The notes: generated from the letters alone by a model not told the origin. A stretch of 64,000 nt of DNA from Xaviernesmea rhizosphaerae (GCF_001938945.1 NZ_MKIO01000030.1:150691-214690); one strand, 5' to 3'; numbered from the stretch's first letter, positions 8,228 to 17,147 are shown. Translations and numbers: made by a program.

Positions 8228-8689
8228 ATGCGCCTGACCAAACAGACCAATTATGCCGTCCGCATGCTGATGTATTGCGCGGCCAATGACGGCAAGCTCA
8301 GTCGCATTCCCGAGATCGCCAAGGCTTACGGCGTTTCCGAACTGTTCCTGTTCAAGATCCTGCAGCCTTTGAACAAGGCAGGGCTGGTGGAGACCGTGCG
8401 CGGCCGCAATGGCGGCGTGCGCCTGCCGCGCCCCGCCGATCAGATCACCCTGTTCGACGTGGTCAAGGTCACCGAGGACAGCTTCGCCATGGCCGAATGT
8501 TTCGAGGCGGGCGAGATCGAATGTCCTCTGGTCGACAGCTGCGGGCTGAATTCGGCGCTGCGTCGGGCACTCAATGCCTTCTTCGCGGTTCTGGCCGAAT
8601 ATACGATCGACGATCTGGTCAAGGCGCGGCCGCAGATCAATTTCCTGCTGGGCCTCGAGCCGCATCCGCGTCCCCAGACGGCCGCCTGA
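8228..8689 (+). CDS. rirA: Iron-responsive regulator RirA (Rrf2 family)
   Basis: A 153-residue Rrf2-family regulator that I recognise as RirA. It begins MRLTKQTNYAVRMLMYC, contains the winged HTH with GVSELFLFKILQPL, and carries Cys91, Cys99 and Cys105 in the order CFEAGEIECPLVDSC. These ligate the Fe-S cluster in characterised rhizobial RirA proteins. With a cluster bound, RirA represses iron uptake genes and activates iron-using functions; loss of the cluster under iron limitation relieves repression. The start at 8228 gives the canonical N-terminus. It stands alone between mmsA and a convergent receiver gene, with no iron transport gene adjacent. Confidence 0.95.
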   Translation: MRLTKQTNYAVRMLMYCAANDGKLSRIPEIAKAYGVSELFLFKILQPLNKAGLVETVRGRNGGVRLPRPADQITLFDVVKVTEDSFAMAECFEAGEIECPLVDSCGLNSALRRALNAFFAVLAEYTIDDLVKARPQINFLLGLEPHPRPQTAA

Positions 8690-8723
8690 AGCAGACGGCG
8701 GCCTGACGCCGGTCCCGCTCATG

Positions 8724-8764
8724 AAAAAGCCGCGCGCTCGACACCGGGCGCGCGGCTTTTTTGT
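8724..8764. terminator. Bidirectional terminator between rirA and the receiver gene
   Basis: A perfect 14-bp stem (8724-8737 with 8748-8761) has an A-run on its left and a T-run on its right. It can therefore end transcripts from rirA (plus) and from the convergent receiver gene (minus). Confidence 0.9.
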
Positions 8765-8803
8765 TTGGCGATTTACGGCTGGTCTCCGCCCAGCGCCTAT
8801 TTG

Positions 8804-9190
8804 TCAGCGCGCGGCATATTCCCGCAGGATGAATTCGACCGCGGTCGGGTCGAGCTCCGCCTTGTCGATGCGGAAATCGGCGCCGTAATCCTCGAAGGTC
8901 TGGAAATAGGGATCGGACAGGGAGGCGGAGATCACGCCGACTGGGCCGATATAGCCTTTCTGGCGCAGGACAGGCACCGTCTCGCGGAAGTCGGCCTGGG
9001 GCTGGAGCCGATTGTCCATCAGGATCAATGAAACCGGCGCGCCGGACTGCACATAGTCGAGCGCTTCCTCGATGGTCTGGCAATAATGCAGGTCGATGGC
9101 AATGTTCTGCACCTTGCGCAGCACATTGCCGATGATGAGCTTCTCGGCGGGATCGTCATCGACGAGGAGGATGTGGGCCGTTTTCGTCAT
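8804..9190 (-). CDS. Single-domain response regulator (CheY-like receiver)
   Basis: A 128-residue stand-alone receiver. The acidic cluster DDD is at 11-13, the phospho-acceptor Asp59 is in LILMDNRLQ, the switch Ser is in VISASLSD, and a conserved Lys is in RIDKAEL. No output domain is present, so it should act by protein contact with a kinase, phosphotransferase or motor. The phospho-Asp loop and the alpha4 face (PYFQTFEDYGADFRI) are unusual for CheY. No kinase gene is adjacent and the 422-bp upstream gap is unshared, so the partner cannot be named. Confidence 0.85.
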   Translation of the reverse strand: MTKTAHILLVDDDPAEKLIIGNVLRKVQNIAIDLHYCQTIEEALDYVQSGAPVSLILMDNRLQPQADFRETVPVLRQKGYIGPVGVISASLSDPYFQTFEDYGADFRIDKAELDPTAVEFILREYAAR

Positions 9191-9612
9191 GTTTAAGGCA
9201 TTTCTCTTGTGGTCCCGGCACCGGGAGGCGGCGCCAAGGGCCGGCGGCTTTCTGCCGGCAGGTGAAGTCTTGCTGCCAGAGCGAAGGACCGAACCCCAAT
9301 CGGCCCAATGCTCTGATTTCGTTTCCGCATCGCATTTTCCCGAAAAGCTGGCACCATTTTCGGTCCTCTATTTTCGCCCCGGGGCGATGGTGAGATCGCC
9401 TGGATGCTTCAGTTCTGGCTGTCCTCGCGCGCCAGCGTGCCAGGACAGCGCGGCGCAACGCCGTGGGCTCGAGCGATCGCCCGGCGCGGCTTAAGCCTTC
9501 GTGTGCGCAGGTCCCGCAAATGGTGGGCCTGCGGCATGACATGCTGCAAACCGTCGGCGTGGCGTCCTTGCGCGCGCTGGCGGGGCACCGTCACCATGTC
9601 GTCGATCTCCGG
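9191..9612. other. 422-bp gap holding a degenerate repeat copy
   Basis: No supported gene is seen. The segment carries the upstream region of the minus-strand receiver gene and, at 9308-9366, a decayed minus-strand copy of the dispersed repeat described at 20538 and 63921. The rest (9367-9612) lies beyond the 3' end of the luxR-type gene and shows no clear terminator. Confidence 0.5.
9308..9366 (-). repeat. Degenerate copy of the dispersed ATGCTCTAGA repeat
   Basis: Read on the minus strand, the segment keeps GGACCGAAAA, a pyrimidine/purine-rich middle, a GCATCG-like block, and the AGAGCAT end in the same order and spacing as the intact copies at 20538 and 63921, with many substitutions. Confidence 0.65.
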
Positions 9613-10350
9613 CTATTGAATGATCTGTTCGCGGATGGCCTTGGCGACCATCTGCGTGCGGTTGACCACGTCGAGCTTCTTCAGGATCGTCGCCGTGTGC
9701 GAATTGATCGTATGCTCGGAGACCGAGACGATCAGCGCGATCTCGCTGGCCGTCTTGCCGTGGGAGATCCACCGCAGGATCTCCCGCTCGCGCGGCGTCA
9801 GGCCCATGCCCGCCTTGCTGACCAGGACGCGCCGGTAGAAATGGTCGAAGGCGCTGATTGTCTCGAAGGTCAGTTCCTGCAGGCCGGGCATGGGAAGATC
9901 TTCCGCATCGCCCAGATAGAACACGGCATGGCGCGCGCCGTTCACGCCGTGAACGGGGATGCAGGCCAGGAGATCGAAGCCAAGCTGCGTCAGCAGATTG
10001 CCCTGGTTCGGCGTCTGGTCCACGGCCCGCCAGAGCGAGGGGATGGTGCTTTGGTGCAGGGACTTGAACACGGCGGAATCGGTAAAGCGGTGCCGCTTGT
10101 CATATTCTTCCGCCAGGCCGGAGGGCAGGTCGTGCAAGGCGAGCTTGCCTGCCAGGCTGCCCATGTCCTTTTCATTTCCGAGCTGCAGAATGCCGAAATG
10201 CTCGAACCCGAATCGCAGGGCGAGCGTATGAAAGATGCGGAAGAAATCGACGCGGTTCAGCGCTTTTTCCAGCTCGGACTCGGCTGTCTTGCGTTCTTTG
10301 ATCCTAAGAGATGACAATGTCGGCCGATCCTTGCAAATTATCTCCGGCAT
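9613..10350 (-). CDS. LuxR-family regulator with autoinducer-binding domain
   Basis: A 245-residue quorum-sensing-type regulator. Residues about 35-165 correspond to the acyl-homoserine-lactone-binding domain (FEHFGILQLG, IPSLWRAV, GARHAVFYLG). Residues about 180-240 are a LuxR HTH (LTPREREILRWISHGKTASE and TINSHTATILKKLDVVNR). The start at 10350 (MPEIICKD) gives the family length; ribosome binding upstream of it is weak, so the start is uncertain. No luxI-type synthase is nearby, so it would be a LuxR solo responding to the cell's own or foreign signals. It is divergent from the dpp operon with a 542-bp gap. Confidence 0.85.
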   Translation of the reverse strand: MPEIICKDRPTLSSLRIKERKTAESELEKALNRVDFFRIFHTLALRFGFEHFGILQLGNEKDMGSLAGKLALHDLPSGLAEEYDKRHRFTDSAVFKSLHQSTIPSLWRAVDQTPNQGNLLTQLGFDLLACIPVHGVNGARHAVFYLGDAEDLPMPGLQELTFETISAFDHFYRRVLVSKAGMGLTPREREILRWISHGKTASEIALIVSVSEHTINSHTATILKKLDVVNRTQMVAKAIREQIIQ

Positions 10351-10892
10351 GCCCGGCTGGACGCGCTGTGTCCGCGAACCTGTCCTGCCACCATGTCGTC
10401 TCCACCCTTGCGACTGCCTCTGACGGATCGTCGGAACGGTTACCCGCCACACGCCCCTCAACCCAGGCAGCCTGCAACAAAGGCAGACGAAGTCCCGCGG
10501 CGTCCCGAGCGATGTCGGCGGTCCGGTGCAGCGCAAGGACGACAGGCAAAGGGTGCGACGCCAACCCTTGCCAGAACCGACCTTGTTGACGAAGCTGCCC
10601 TTATGCCGAGCATACCGAGACACTCACTCAGCCCCAGTATTCCATCCACCGACGAATCTCCCTATAGTTTTACCCAGCGATTGACTTTTGCCGCAAAGGC
10701 GGTGCCGCACTGCATCGCGAAGGCTGATAGCTGTGGGTGGATGGCCCTGATTTTTTCCAATTGGACAAAATCAGGGTGGGCGGTTCTTGCATTCCCTTAA
10801 TAAATGGCGTTCCATTCGGCCGCTTGCGGGAAGCATGGCTTACCCGCCCATGATCTGTTGTCAGAAAAAGAACAACACTGGGAAGGACGTTC
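10351..10892. other. 542-bp divergent gap between luxR-type gene and dppA
   Basis: No credible gene is seen. Short ORFs here lack ribosome sites and are rich in Arg and Cys, as shadow frames are. The gap contains the 30-bp palindrome at 10746-10775 and must contain the promoters of the flanking genes; I could not place -35/-10 boxes with confidence. Confidence 0.5.
10746..10775. promoter_or_regulatory. 30-bp near-perfect palindrome upstream of dppA
   Basis: CCTGATTTTTT, CCAATTGG, and ACAAAATCAGG form a continuous palindrome with one mismatched pair out of 15. It ends 117 bp before the dppA start. The symmetry without a loop suggests a protein-binding operator rather than an RNA hairpin. No candidate regulator is adjacent except the luxR-type gene. 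Confidence 0.6.
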
Positions 10893-12488
10893 ATGAAAAA
10901 ATTATCCATGCTGGTCGCTGCCACGGCGCTGACGACCCTGATGGCGGGTGCTGCCTGGTCCAAGACTCTGGTCTATTGCGCCGAAGCCTCCCCCGAAGGC
11001 TTCGATCCCGGTCTCTATACCGGCGGTCAGACTTTCGACGCCTCCTCGCGCACCGTCTATAACCGCCTCGTCGAGTTCAAGCATGGCGGCACCGAGATCG
11101 AGCCCGGCCTGGCTGAAAGCTGGGAAATTTCCGCCGACGGCAAGGAATATACGTTCAAGCTGCGCAAGGGCGTCAAGTTCCAGACCACCGATTTCTTCAC
11201 GCCGACGCGCGAACTCAATGCCGACGACGTGATCTATTCCTTCGAGCGCCAGTACAAGGCCGACAATCCCTGGAACAAATATGTCGCCGGCGCCTCCTGG
11301 GAATATCTGACCGGCATGGGCTTTCCCGAACTGATCAAGTCGATCGACAAGGTCGATGATCACACGGTGAAGTTCGTCCTCAACCGCCCGGAAGCGCCGT
11401 TCCTGGCCAATCTCGGCATGGACTTCGCCTCGATCCTGTCGAAGGAATATGCCGACAAGCTGAAGGCCGATGGCCAGATGGAGCTGCTCAACCAGCAGCC
11501 GCTCGGCACCGGCCCATTCTCCTTCGTCGCCTATCAGCCTGACGCGGTCATCCGCTACAAGGCCAATCCCGATTACTGGAACGGCAAGCAGAAGATCGAC
11601 GATCTGGTCTTCGCCATCACCACCGATGCGGCCGTGCGGGCACAGAAGCTCAAGGCCGGCGAATGCCACATCATGCCCTATCCGAACGCTGCCGACGTGG
11701 CCGAGCTGAAGAAGGACCCGAACCTGACGGTGCTGGAGCAGGAAGGCCTGAACGTGGCCTATCTCGCCTACAACACCACCCAGGCGCCCTTCGACAAGCC
11801 CGAGGTGCGCAAGGCGCTTAATATGGCCGTCAACAAGCAGGCCATCGTCGATGCGGTGTTCCAGGGCGCGGCCAAGGTGGCCAAGAACCCGATCCCGCCG
11901 ATCATGTGGAGCTATAACGACGCGGTCCAGGACGACAAATACGATCCCGAAGCCGCCAAGAAGATGCTCAAGGATGCCGGCGTTTCCGGGCTGAAGATGA
12001 AGATCTGGGCCATGCCGGTCTCGCGCCCCTACATGCTGAACGCGCGCCGCGCCGCCGAGCTGATGCAGGCGGATCTGGCCAAGGTCGGCGTCGAGGTCGA
12101 GATCGTCTCCTATGAATGGGCCGAGTATCTGAAGCTGTCGAAGGACAAGAACCGCGACGGCGCCGCCATGCTCGGCTGGACCGGCGACAATGGCGATCCC
12201 GACAACTTCCTGGACACGCTGCTGGGCTGCGAAGCCGTGGGCGGCAACAACCGCGCGCAATGGTGCAACAAGGAGTTCGACGCCCTGGTCAAGAAGGCCA
12301 AGACGACCTCCGACATTGCAGAGCGCACCAAGCTCTATGAAGAGGCGCAGGTCGTGTTCAAGCGCGAAGCGCCGTGGATGACCATCGACCATTCGGTCGG
12401 CTTCACGCCGATCAGCAAGAAGGTCACGGGCTTCAAGATGGACCCGCTCGGCATTCACCGCTTCGACGGTGTCGATATCGCGGAATAA
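10893..12488 (+). CDS. dppA: Dipeptide ABC transporter, periplasmic binding protein
   Basis: A 531-residue SBP_bac_5 protein with a Sec signal peptide (MKKLSMLVAATALTTL, Ala-rich cleavage region near residue 23). The mature N-terminus KTLVYCAEASPEGFDP and the block ELNADDVIYSFERQ closely resemble enterobacterial DppA, including the cysteine after KTLVY. It captures dipeptides in the periplasm for DppBC. GGAAGGA-like spacing precedes the ATG. It heads a five-gene operon with dppBCDF. A GC-rich hairpin follows the gene and may raise the amount of this subunit relative to the membrane components, as binding proteins are needed in excess. Confidence 0.95.
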   Translation: MKKLSMLVAATALTTLMAGAAWSKTLVYCAEASPEGFDPGLYTGGQTFDASSRTVYNRLVEFKHGGTEIEPGLAESWEISADGKEYTFKLRKGVKFQTTDFFTPTRELNADDVIYSFERQYKADNPWNKYVAGASWEYLTGMGFPELIKSIDKVDDHTVKFVLNRPEAPFLANLGMDFASILSKEYADKLKADGQMELLNQQPLGTGPFSFVAYQPDAVIRYKANPDYWNGKQKIDDLVFAITTDAAVRAQKLKAGECHIMPYPNAADVAELKKDPNLTVLEQEGLNVAYLAYNTTQAPFDKPEVRKALNMAVNKQAIVDAVFQGAAKVAKNPIPPIMWSYNDAVQDDKYDPEAAKKMLKDAGVSGLKMKIWAMPVSRPYMLNARRAAELMQADLAKVGVEVEIVSYEWAEYLKLSKDKNRDGAAMLGWTGDNGDPDNFLDTLLGCEAVGGNNRAQWCNKEFDALVKKAKTTSDIAERTKLYEEAQVVFKREAPWMTIDHSVGFTPISKKVTGFKMDPLGIHRFDGVDIAE

Positions 12489-12539
12489 CACAATCCGCAC
12501 GCCTGACGGCTCGATCCCCGAGCCGCGGCGTCCTCGTTC

Positions 12540-12570
12540 GGCGGCCCGATGATGATCGGGCCGCCGTTTT
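12540..12570 (+). terminator. Intercistronic hairpin between dppA and dppB
   Basis: A perfect 11-bp stem (GGCGGCCCGAT with ATCGGGCCGCC) around GATG is followed by GTTTT. It lies in the 102-bp gap inside an otherwise tight operon. It may be a partial terminator, or a 3' stabiliser of dppA mRNA. Confidence 0.7.
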
Positions 12571-12590
12571 GCCATCCGAAGGAACGCGAA

Positions 12591-13595
12591 ATGCTGCGCT
12601 TCATATTCGGACGCCTGCTCGTCCTGATACCCACCTTCATCGGCGTCTCCATCATCGCCTTCGCCTTCATCCGCATGCTGCCGGGAGATCCGGTCATGCT
12701 GATGTCGGGCGAGCGCGTGATGGCGCCAGAGCGCCATGCCCAGATCATGGCCGAACTCGGTCTCGACCGTCCGATGTACATTCAATATTTCGACTATCTC
12801 GTCGGCCTGCTGCAGGGCGACTTCGGCAAGTCGATCATCTCCAAGCGCTCGGTGCTGACCGACTTCCTGACGCTGTTTCCGGCGACGGTGGAGCTGTCCT
12901 TCTGCGCCATCGTGCTCGCGGTCGCGCTCGGCATTCCCGCCGGTGTGCTGGCCGCCGTCAAGCGCGGCACCTGGCTCGACCAGACGATCATGGGCACCGC
13001 CCTGATCGGCTATTCCATGCCGATTTTCTGGTGGGGCCTGCTGCTGATCATCTTCTTCTCCGGCTATCTCGGCTGGACCCCGGTTTCGGGCCGCATCTCG
13101 CTGATGTATTTCTTCAAGCCGGTCACCGGCTTCATGCTGATCGACAGCCTGCTCTCCGGCCAGCCGGGCGCCTTTAAGTCGGCGGTCACCTATCTGATCC
13201 TGCCGACCATCGTTCTCGCCACCATCCCGCTCGCCGTCATCGCGCGCCAGACGCGCTCGGCCATGCTGGAGGTGCTGGGCGAGGATTATGTGCGCACCGC
13301 CCGCTCCAAGGGCCTCTCGCCGTTTCGCGTGGTCGGCCTGCATGCGCTGCGCAATGCCATGATCCCTGTTATCACCACCATCGGCCTGCAGGTCGGCGTG
13401 CTGCTCGCCGGCGCGATCCTGACCGAGAGCATCTTCTCCTGGCCGGGGATCGGCAAGTGGATGGTCGATTCCGTGTTCAAGCGGGATTATGCCGTGGTGC
13501 AGGGCGGGCTCTTGCTGATCGCCGCCGTCATCATGATCGTCAATCTCGTGGTCGACGTGCTCTACGGGCTCGTCAATCCGCGCATCCGGCGCTGA
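12591..13595 (+). CDS. dppB: Dipeptide ABC transporter permease DppB
   Basis: A 334-residue inner-membrane permease of the DppB/OppB family. The N-terminal membrane anchor LRFIFGRLLVLIPTFIGVS leads to the typical MLPGDPVMLM and later ARQTRSAMLEVLGEDYVRTA, the EAA loop that contacts the ATPases. About six hydrophobic segments follow. AAGGA precedes the ATG at 12591 and supports this start over the ATG at 12549, which lies in the hairpin. It pairs with DppC. Confidence 0.95.
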   Translation: MLRFIFGRLLVLIPTFIGVSIIAFAFIRMLPGDPVMLMSGERVMAPERHAQIMAELGLDRPMYIQYFDYLVGLLQGDFGKSIISKRSVLTDFLTLFPATVELSFCAIVLAVALGIPAGVLAAVKRGTWLDQTIMGTALIGYSMPIFWWGLLLIIFFSGYLGWTPVSGRISLMYFFKPVTGFMLIDSLLSGQPGAFKSAVTYLILPTIVLATIPLAVIARQTRSAMLEVLGEDYVRTARSKGLSPFRVVGLHALRNAMIPVITTIGLQVGVLLAGAILTESIFSWPGIGKWMVDSVFKRDYAVVQGGLLLIAAVIMIVNLVVDVLYGLVNPRIRR

Positions 13596-13606
13596 GGGAG
13601 ACCGTC

Positions 13607-14500
13607 ATGGCCGTTTCCGAAACCAAGACCGCCGCGCCGCCTTCGGGCCTTGCGGAATTCTGGTTCTATTTCTCGCGCAATCGCGGCGCCGTCCTCGGGC
13701 TGGTGATCTTCCTGGTCATCCTCTGTCTGGCGATCGCCGCGCCCGTGGTCGCGCCGCATTCGCCGACCGAGCAGAACCGCGCGGTTCTCCTGCTGCCGCC
13801 GGCCTTCGCCGCGGGTGGTCAGCTCACCTATCTGCTGGGCACCGATCCCGTCGGCCGCGACATTCTCTCGCGGCTGATCTATGGCGCCCGCTTCTCGCTG
13901 TTCATCGGTCTTGTCGTCGTCAGCCTGTCGGTCGTCTCGGGCGTGCTGGTCGGGCTTATCGCCGGCTATTTCCGCGGGCGGATCGATACCGCCATCATGC
14001 GGGTGATGGACATCGTTCTCGCCTTTCCCTCGCTGCTTCTGGCGCTGGTGCTGGTCGCCGTGCTGGGGCCGGGGCTGCTCAACGCCATGATCGCCATCTC
14101 GCTCGTCAACCTGCCGCATTTCGTGCGGCTGACGCGCGCCTCGGTCATGACCGAGCGGACCAAGGATTACGTGATCGGCAGTCAGGTGGCCGGCGCCGGC
14201 ACGATGCGGCTGATGTTCCTGACCATCCTGCCGAACTGTCTGGCGCCGCTGATCGTTCAGGCAACGCTGGCCTTCTCGGCGGCGATCCTCGATGCGGCGG
14301 CGCTTGGCTTTCTCGGCATGGGCGCCCAGCCGCCGACGCCGGAATGGGGCACCATGCTTGCCGAGGCGCGCGAATTCATCCAGCGTGCCTGGTGGGTGGT
14401 GACCTTTCCGGGTCTTGCCATCCTCATCACCGTGCTCGCCATCAATCTGATGGGCGACGGCCTGCGCGACGCGCTCGACCCGAAGCTCAAGCGGTCGTGA
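13607..14500 (+). CDS. dppC: Dipeptide ABC transporter permease DppC
   Basis: A 297-residue permease. The DppC/OppC N-terminal helix (LGLVIFLVILCLAIAAPVVA) is followed by the conserved LLGTDPVGRDILSRLIYGAR and an EAA loop (RASVMTERTKDYVIGSQVAG). GAGGGAG lies 6 nt upstream of the ATG at 13607, 11 nt after the dppB stop. The frame is open further upstream, but that part overlaps dppB and is not translated from a good site. Confidence 0.95.
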   Translation: MAVSETKTAAPPSGLAEFWFYFSRNRGAVLGLVIFLVILCLAIAAPVVAPHSPTEQNRAVLLLPPAFAAGGQLTYLLGTDPVGRDILSRLIYGARFSLFIGLVVVSLSVVSGVLVGLIAGYFRGRIDTAIMRVMDIVLAFPSLLLALVLVAVLGPGLLNAMIAISLVNLPHFVRLTRASVMTERTKDYVIGSQVAGAGTMRLMFLTILPNCLAPLIVQATLAFSAAILDAAALGFLGMGAQPPTPEWGTMLAEAREFIQRAWWVVTFPGLAILITVLAINLMGDGLRDALDPKLKRS

Positions 14501-14516
14501 GAGCGGGAGACTGATC

Positions 14517-15530
14517 ATGCCTCTTCTCGAAATCCAGAATCTGACCGTGGAATTCCCCACAATCTCCGGCTTGTTCCGCGCCGTCGACGGCGTGTCGCTG
14601 ACCTGCGACACCGGCGAGATCCTCTCGATCGTCGGCGAGTCCGGCTCGGGCAAGTCCGTCTCCATGCTGGCGCTGATGGGGCTTCTTCCCAGCAATGCCA
14701 GGATCACCGCCGACCGCATGGCCTTCGACGGCAAGGACCTCCTGTCCCTGTCGGCCCGCCAGCGCCGCACAGTGATCGGCAAGGACATGGCGATGATCTT
14801 CCAGGAGCCGATGTCGAGCCTCAATCCATGCTTCACGGTCGGCTACCAGCTTGGCGAGACGCTGCGGCTGCATATGGGCCTGAACCGGGCCGAGCGGCGG
14901 ACGCGCTCGATCGAGCTCCTGAAGTTCGTCGGCATTCCCGCGCCCGAGGATCGGCTCGGCAACTATCCGCACCAGATGTCGGGCGGCATGAGCCAGCGCG
15001 TGATGATCGCCATGGCGCTGGCCTGCAACCCGAAGCTCTTGATCGCCGACGAGCCGACCACGGCGCTTGACGTGACGATCCAGGCGCAGATCCTCGAGCT
15101 TCTCGTGCGGCTGCAGCGCGAGAACGGCATGGCACTGGTGCTGATCACCCATGACATGGGCGTGGTGGCCGAAACGGCCGAGCGCGTTCAGGTGCAATAT
15201 GCCGGGCAGAAGGTGGAGGAACAGCCGGTATCGGGCCTGTTCCGCGATCCACACCATCCCTACACCGCTGCTCTTCTCGCCTCGCTGCCCGAGCGTGCGG
15301 TGATCGGCGAGCGGCTGCCCTCGATCCCCGGCGTCGTTCCCGGCCAGCACGACCGTCCCGAGGGCTGTCTGTTCTCGCCGCGCTGCACTTTCGCCACCGA
15401 TCTCTGCCGGCGCGAGGTTCATGAACAGGGCCCCGACTTCGGCCGGGCGCTCTGCAATTACCCCTTGAGGATCGGCATTCCCATGGGACATCCCACCCTG
15501 TCGGTGGCGCTTGCAGGGGAGGATGCGTGA
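14517..15530 (+). CDS. dppD: Dipeptide ABC transporter ATP-binding protein DppD
   Basis: A 337-residue ABC ATPase with Walker [10 protein letters not shown] near residue 40, signature [12 protein letters not shown] near 156, and Walker [13 protein letters not shown]. The C-terminal oligopeptide-transporter extension contains a cysteine cluster ([15 protein letters not shown]) that in this family may bind Fe-S or act structurally. GAGCGGGAGA precedes the start. Its stop codon overlaps the start of dppF. Confidence 0.95.
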   Translation: MPLLEIQNLTVEFPTISGLFRAVDGVSLTCDTGEILSIVGESGSGKSVSMLALMGLLPSNARITADRMAFDGKDLLSLSARQRRTVIGKDMAMIFQEPMSSLNPCFTVGYQLGETLRLHMGLNRAERRTRSIELLKFVGIPAPEDRLGNYPHQMSGGMSQRVMIAMALACNPKLLIADEPTTALDVTIQAQILELLVRLQRENGMALVLITHDMGVVAETAERVQVQYAGQKVEEQPVSGLFRDPHHPYTAALLASLPERAVIGERLPSIPGVVPGQHDRPEGCLFSPRCTFATDLCRREVHEQGPDFGRALCNYPLRIGIPMGHPTLSVALAGEDA

Positions 15531-16567
15531 TGCGCGAGGCAGCTCTTGGAAACAGCGGCATGAACGGGGAGACATCGGACAAGGCGCTCGGCGCGCCGGT
15601 GCTCGAAGGCCGGGATCTTGCCCGCTACTATGCGATCTCGCGCGGGCCGTTCAAGCCGACGGCCACCGTCAGGGCGCTGAACGGCGTCAGTTTCTCGCTC
15701 CACTCCGGCCGCACTTTGGCCGTCGTGGGGGAATCCGGATGCGGCAAGTCCACGCTGGCCCGGCTGGTGACGATGATCGAGGACCCGACGGCCGGCGAAC
15801 TGCTGATCGACGGCAAGCCTGCCCGCGTGGGCGACCGCTCGCTGCGCAGCCTGGTGCAGATCGTCTTCCAGAACCCCTATGGCTCGCTCAATCCGCGCCA
15901 GAAGGTCGGCACGATCCTGGACGAGCCGCTGCGCATCAACACGAAGGACGACGCGGCCACCCGCCGCGCCAAGGTCGAGGAGATGATGCAGAAGGTCGGC
16001 CTCCGGCCCGAGCATTACGACCGCTATCCGCATATGTTCTCCGGCGGGCAGCGCCAGCGCATCGCCATTGCCCGCGCGCTGATGCTGCGGCCCAAGGTTC
16101 TGGTGCTGGACGAGCCGGTCTCCGCGCTCGACCTGTCGATCCAGGCGCAGGTGCTGAACCTCTTGATGGACCTGCAGAAGGAGATGGGGCTCGCCTATCT
16201 CTTCATCTCGCATGGCCTATCAGTGGTGCGCCACATCGCCGATGACATCATGGTGATGTATCTCGGCCGGCCGGTGGAAACGGGCACCTCCGAAGCCGTC
16301 TTCTCCGATCCGCAGCATCCCTATACCGCGGCTCTCCTTTCGGCCACCCCGGTCGCCAATCCGCAGGGACGGCGCCAGCGCATCGCGCTGCAGGGCGAGC
16401 TGCCGTCACCGCTGAAGCCGCCGTCGGGCTGTCCCTTCAATCCGCGCTGCTGGCGCGCGACCGACCAATGTCGCGAGATCATGCCGGCGCTTGCAGGCGA
16501 TGCCGCGCAGCAGTTCGCCTGCTATCATCCCCTGGGTGAGAAGGCACCGTCGCCGCCATCCGCCTGA
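15530..16567 (+). CDS. dppF: Dipeptide ABC transporter ATP-binding protein DppF
   Basis: A 345-residue ABC ATPase, the partner of DppD. Walker A is GESGCGKST, the signature FSGGQRQRIAIARAL, and Walker B VLVLDEPVSALD. The C-terminal GCPFNPRCWRATDQC again shows the cysteine cluster. The ATG at 15530 shares its first base with the dppD stop codon (TGATG), and AGGGGAGG sits about 7 nt upstream. A GTG at 15527 is an alternative. Translational coupling to dppD is likely. Confidence 0.93.
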   Translation: MREAALGNSGMNGETSDKALGAPVLEGRDLARYYAISRGPFKPTATVRALNGVSFSLHSGRTLAVVGESGCGKSTLARLVTMIEDPTAGELLIDGKPARVGDRSLRSLVQIVFQNPYGSLNPRQKVGTILDEPLRINTKDDAATRRAKVEEMMQKVGLRPEHYDRYPHMFSGGQRQRIAIARALMLRPKVLVLDEPVSALDLSIQAQVLNLLMDLQKEMGLAYLFISHGLSVVRHIADDIMVMYLGRPVETGTSEAVFSDPQHPYTAALLSATPVANPQGRRQRIALQGELPSPLKPPSGCPFNPRCWRATDQCREIMPALAGDAAQQFACYHPLGEKAPSPPSA

Positions 16568-16595
16568 CCGGCGGCTGGTCGGCCCGCCGGCCTTT
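16568..16595 (+). terminator. Probable terminator of the dpp operon
   Basis: A 7-bp stem CCGGCGG/CCGCCGG with a 9-nt loop directly after the dppF stop codon is followed by CCTTTG. The T-run is short, so termination may be partial. Confidence 0.5.
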
Positions 16596-16612
16596 GTGAA
16601 AACAGAGAGATA

Positions 16613-16656
16613 GAGCATCGGCCCGCAAGCCTGCTTCCAATGTGCGGCCCGATGTT
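16613..16656 (+). repeat. Degenerate short copy of the dispersed repeat
   Basis: AGAGCATCGG is followed by a shortened inner block and CGGCCCGATG. This is the same start and end arrangement as the other dispersed copies, shortened and diverged. It lies in the 280-bp gap after dppF, which otherwise shows no gene. Confidence 0.45.
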
Positions 16657-16847
16657 TGATCACCGCCAGCCTGACAGGCTTTTGACGGGCGGCATGGGCC
16701 ATTGTCTTCCTGCACGCCACGAGGCGCGCGGCCTCAAGCATGTCCGGCCAAAGCGATATCGCTGCGGCATCGGGCAATGCGGTCAAATCACAGGAAGCGA
16801 GCATTCGCGATCACCCTGTCAGAGGGGAATGCTCAAGGAGATCCAGC

Positions 16848-17147
16848 ATGTTCAAGACTGCCCTTGCCGGCGCGCTCACGCTCGCCGCCCTGTCTTCCCT
16901 TGCCCTGTCGTCCCCCGCTCTGGCCGACGATGACAATGCCGCCTGCACCAAGGAGCCGAAGGCGAAGTGGATGACCACCGAGGCGATCTCCGCCAAGGCC
17001 GTCGCCGCCGGCTACAAGGACGTCAAGAAGGTCAAGGTCGAAGGCACCTGCTACGAAGTCTATGCCAAGACCGCCAAGAACGAACGCGCCGAGGTGGTGA
17101 TGAACCCGATGACCGGCGACGTGGTGAAGGTGGAGACGAGCGAATGA
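16848..17147 (+). CDS. Small periplasmic PepSY-domain protein
   Basis: A 99-residue exported protein. A signal peptide (residues 1-23, MFKTALAGALTLAALSSLAL followed by Ala-rich cleavage) precedes a compact PepSY-type domain with EAISAKAVAAGY, VKVEGTCYEVYAK and a final NPMTGDVVKVE. Two cysteines may form a disulfide. CAAGGAG lies 7 nt before the ATG. Its stop overlaps the next gene by ATGA, and the downstream genes encode a cytochrome b561 and a two-component system. PepSY proteins encoded in this order may sense or modulate the envelope redox partner or the kinase; this is inference from context. Confidence 0.88.
   Translation: MFKTALAGALTLAALSSLALSSPALADDDNAACTKEPKAKWMTTEAISAKAVAAGYKDVKKVKVEGTCYEVYAKTAKNERAEVVMNPMTGDVVKVETSE

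Noticed and set aside
10902..13343. An 813-codon minus-strand ORF opposite dppA and dppB
   Set aside because: It mirrors two well-supported genes. Its product is rich in Arg, His, Asp and Gly as expected of an antisense frame in high-GC3 DNA, and has no ribosome site or family signature.
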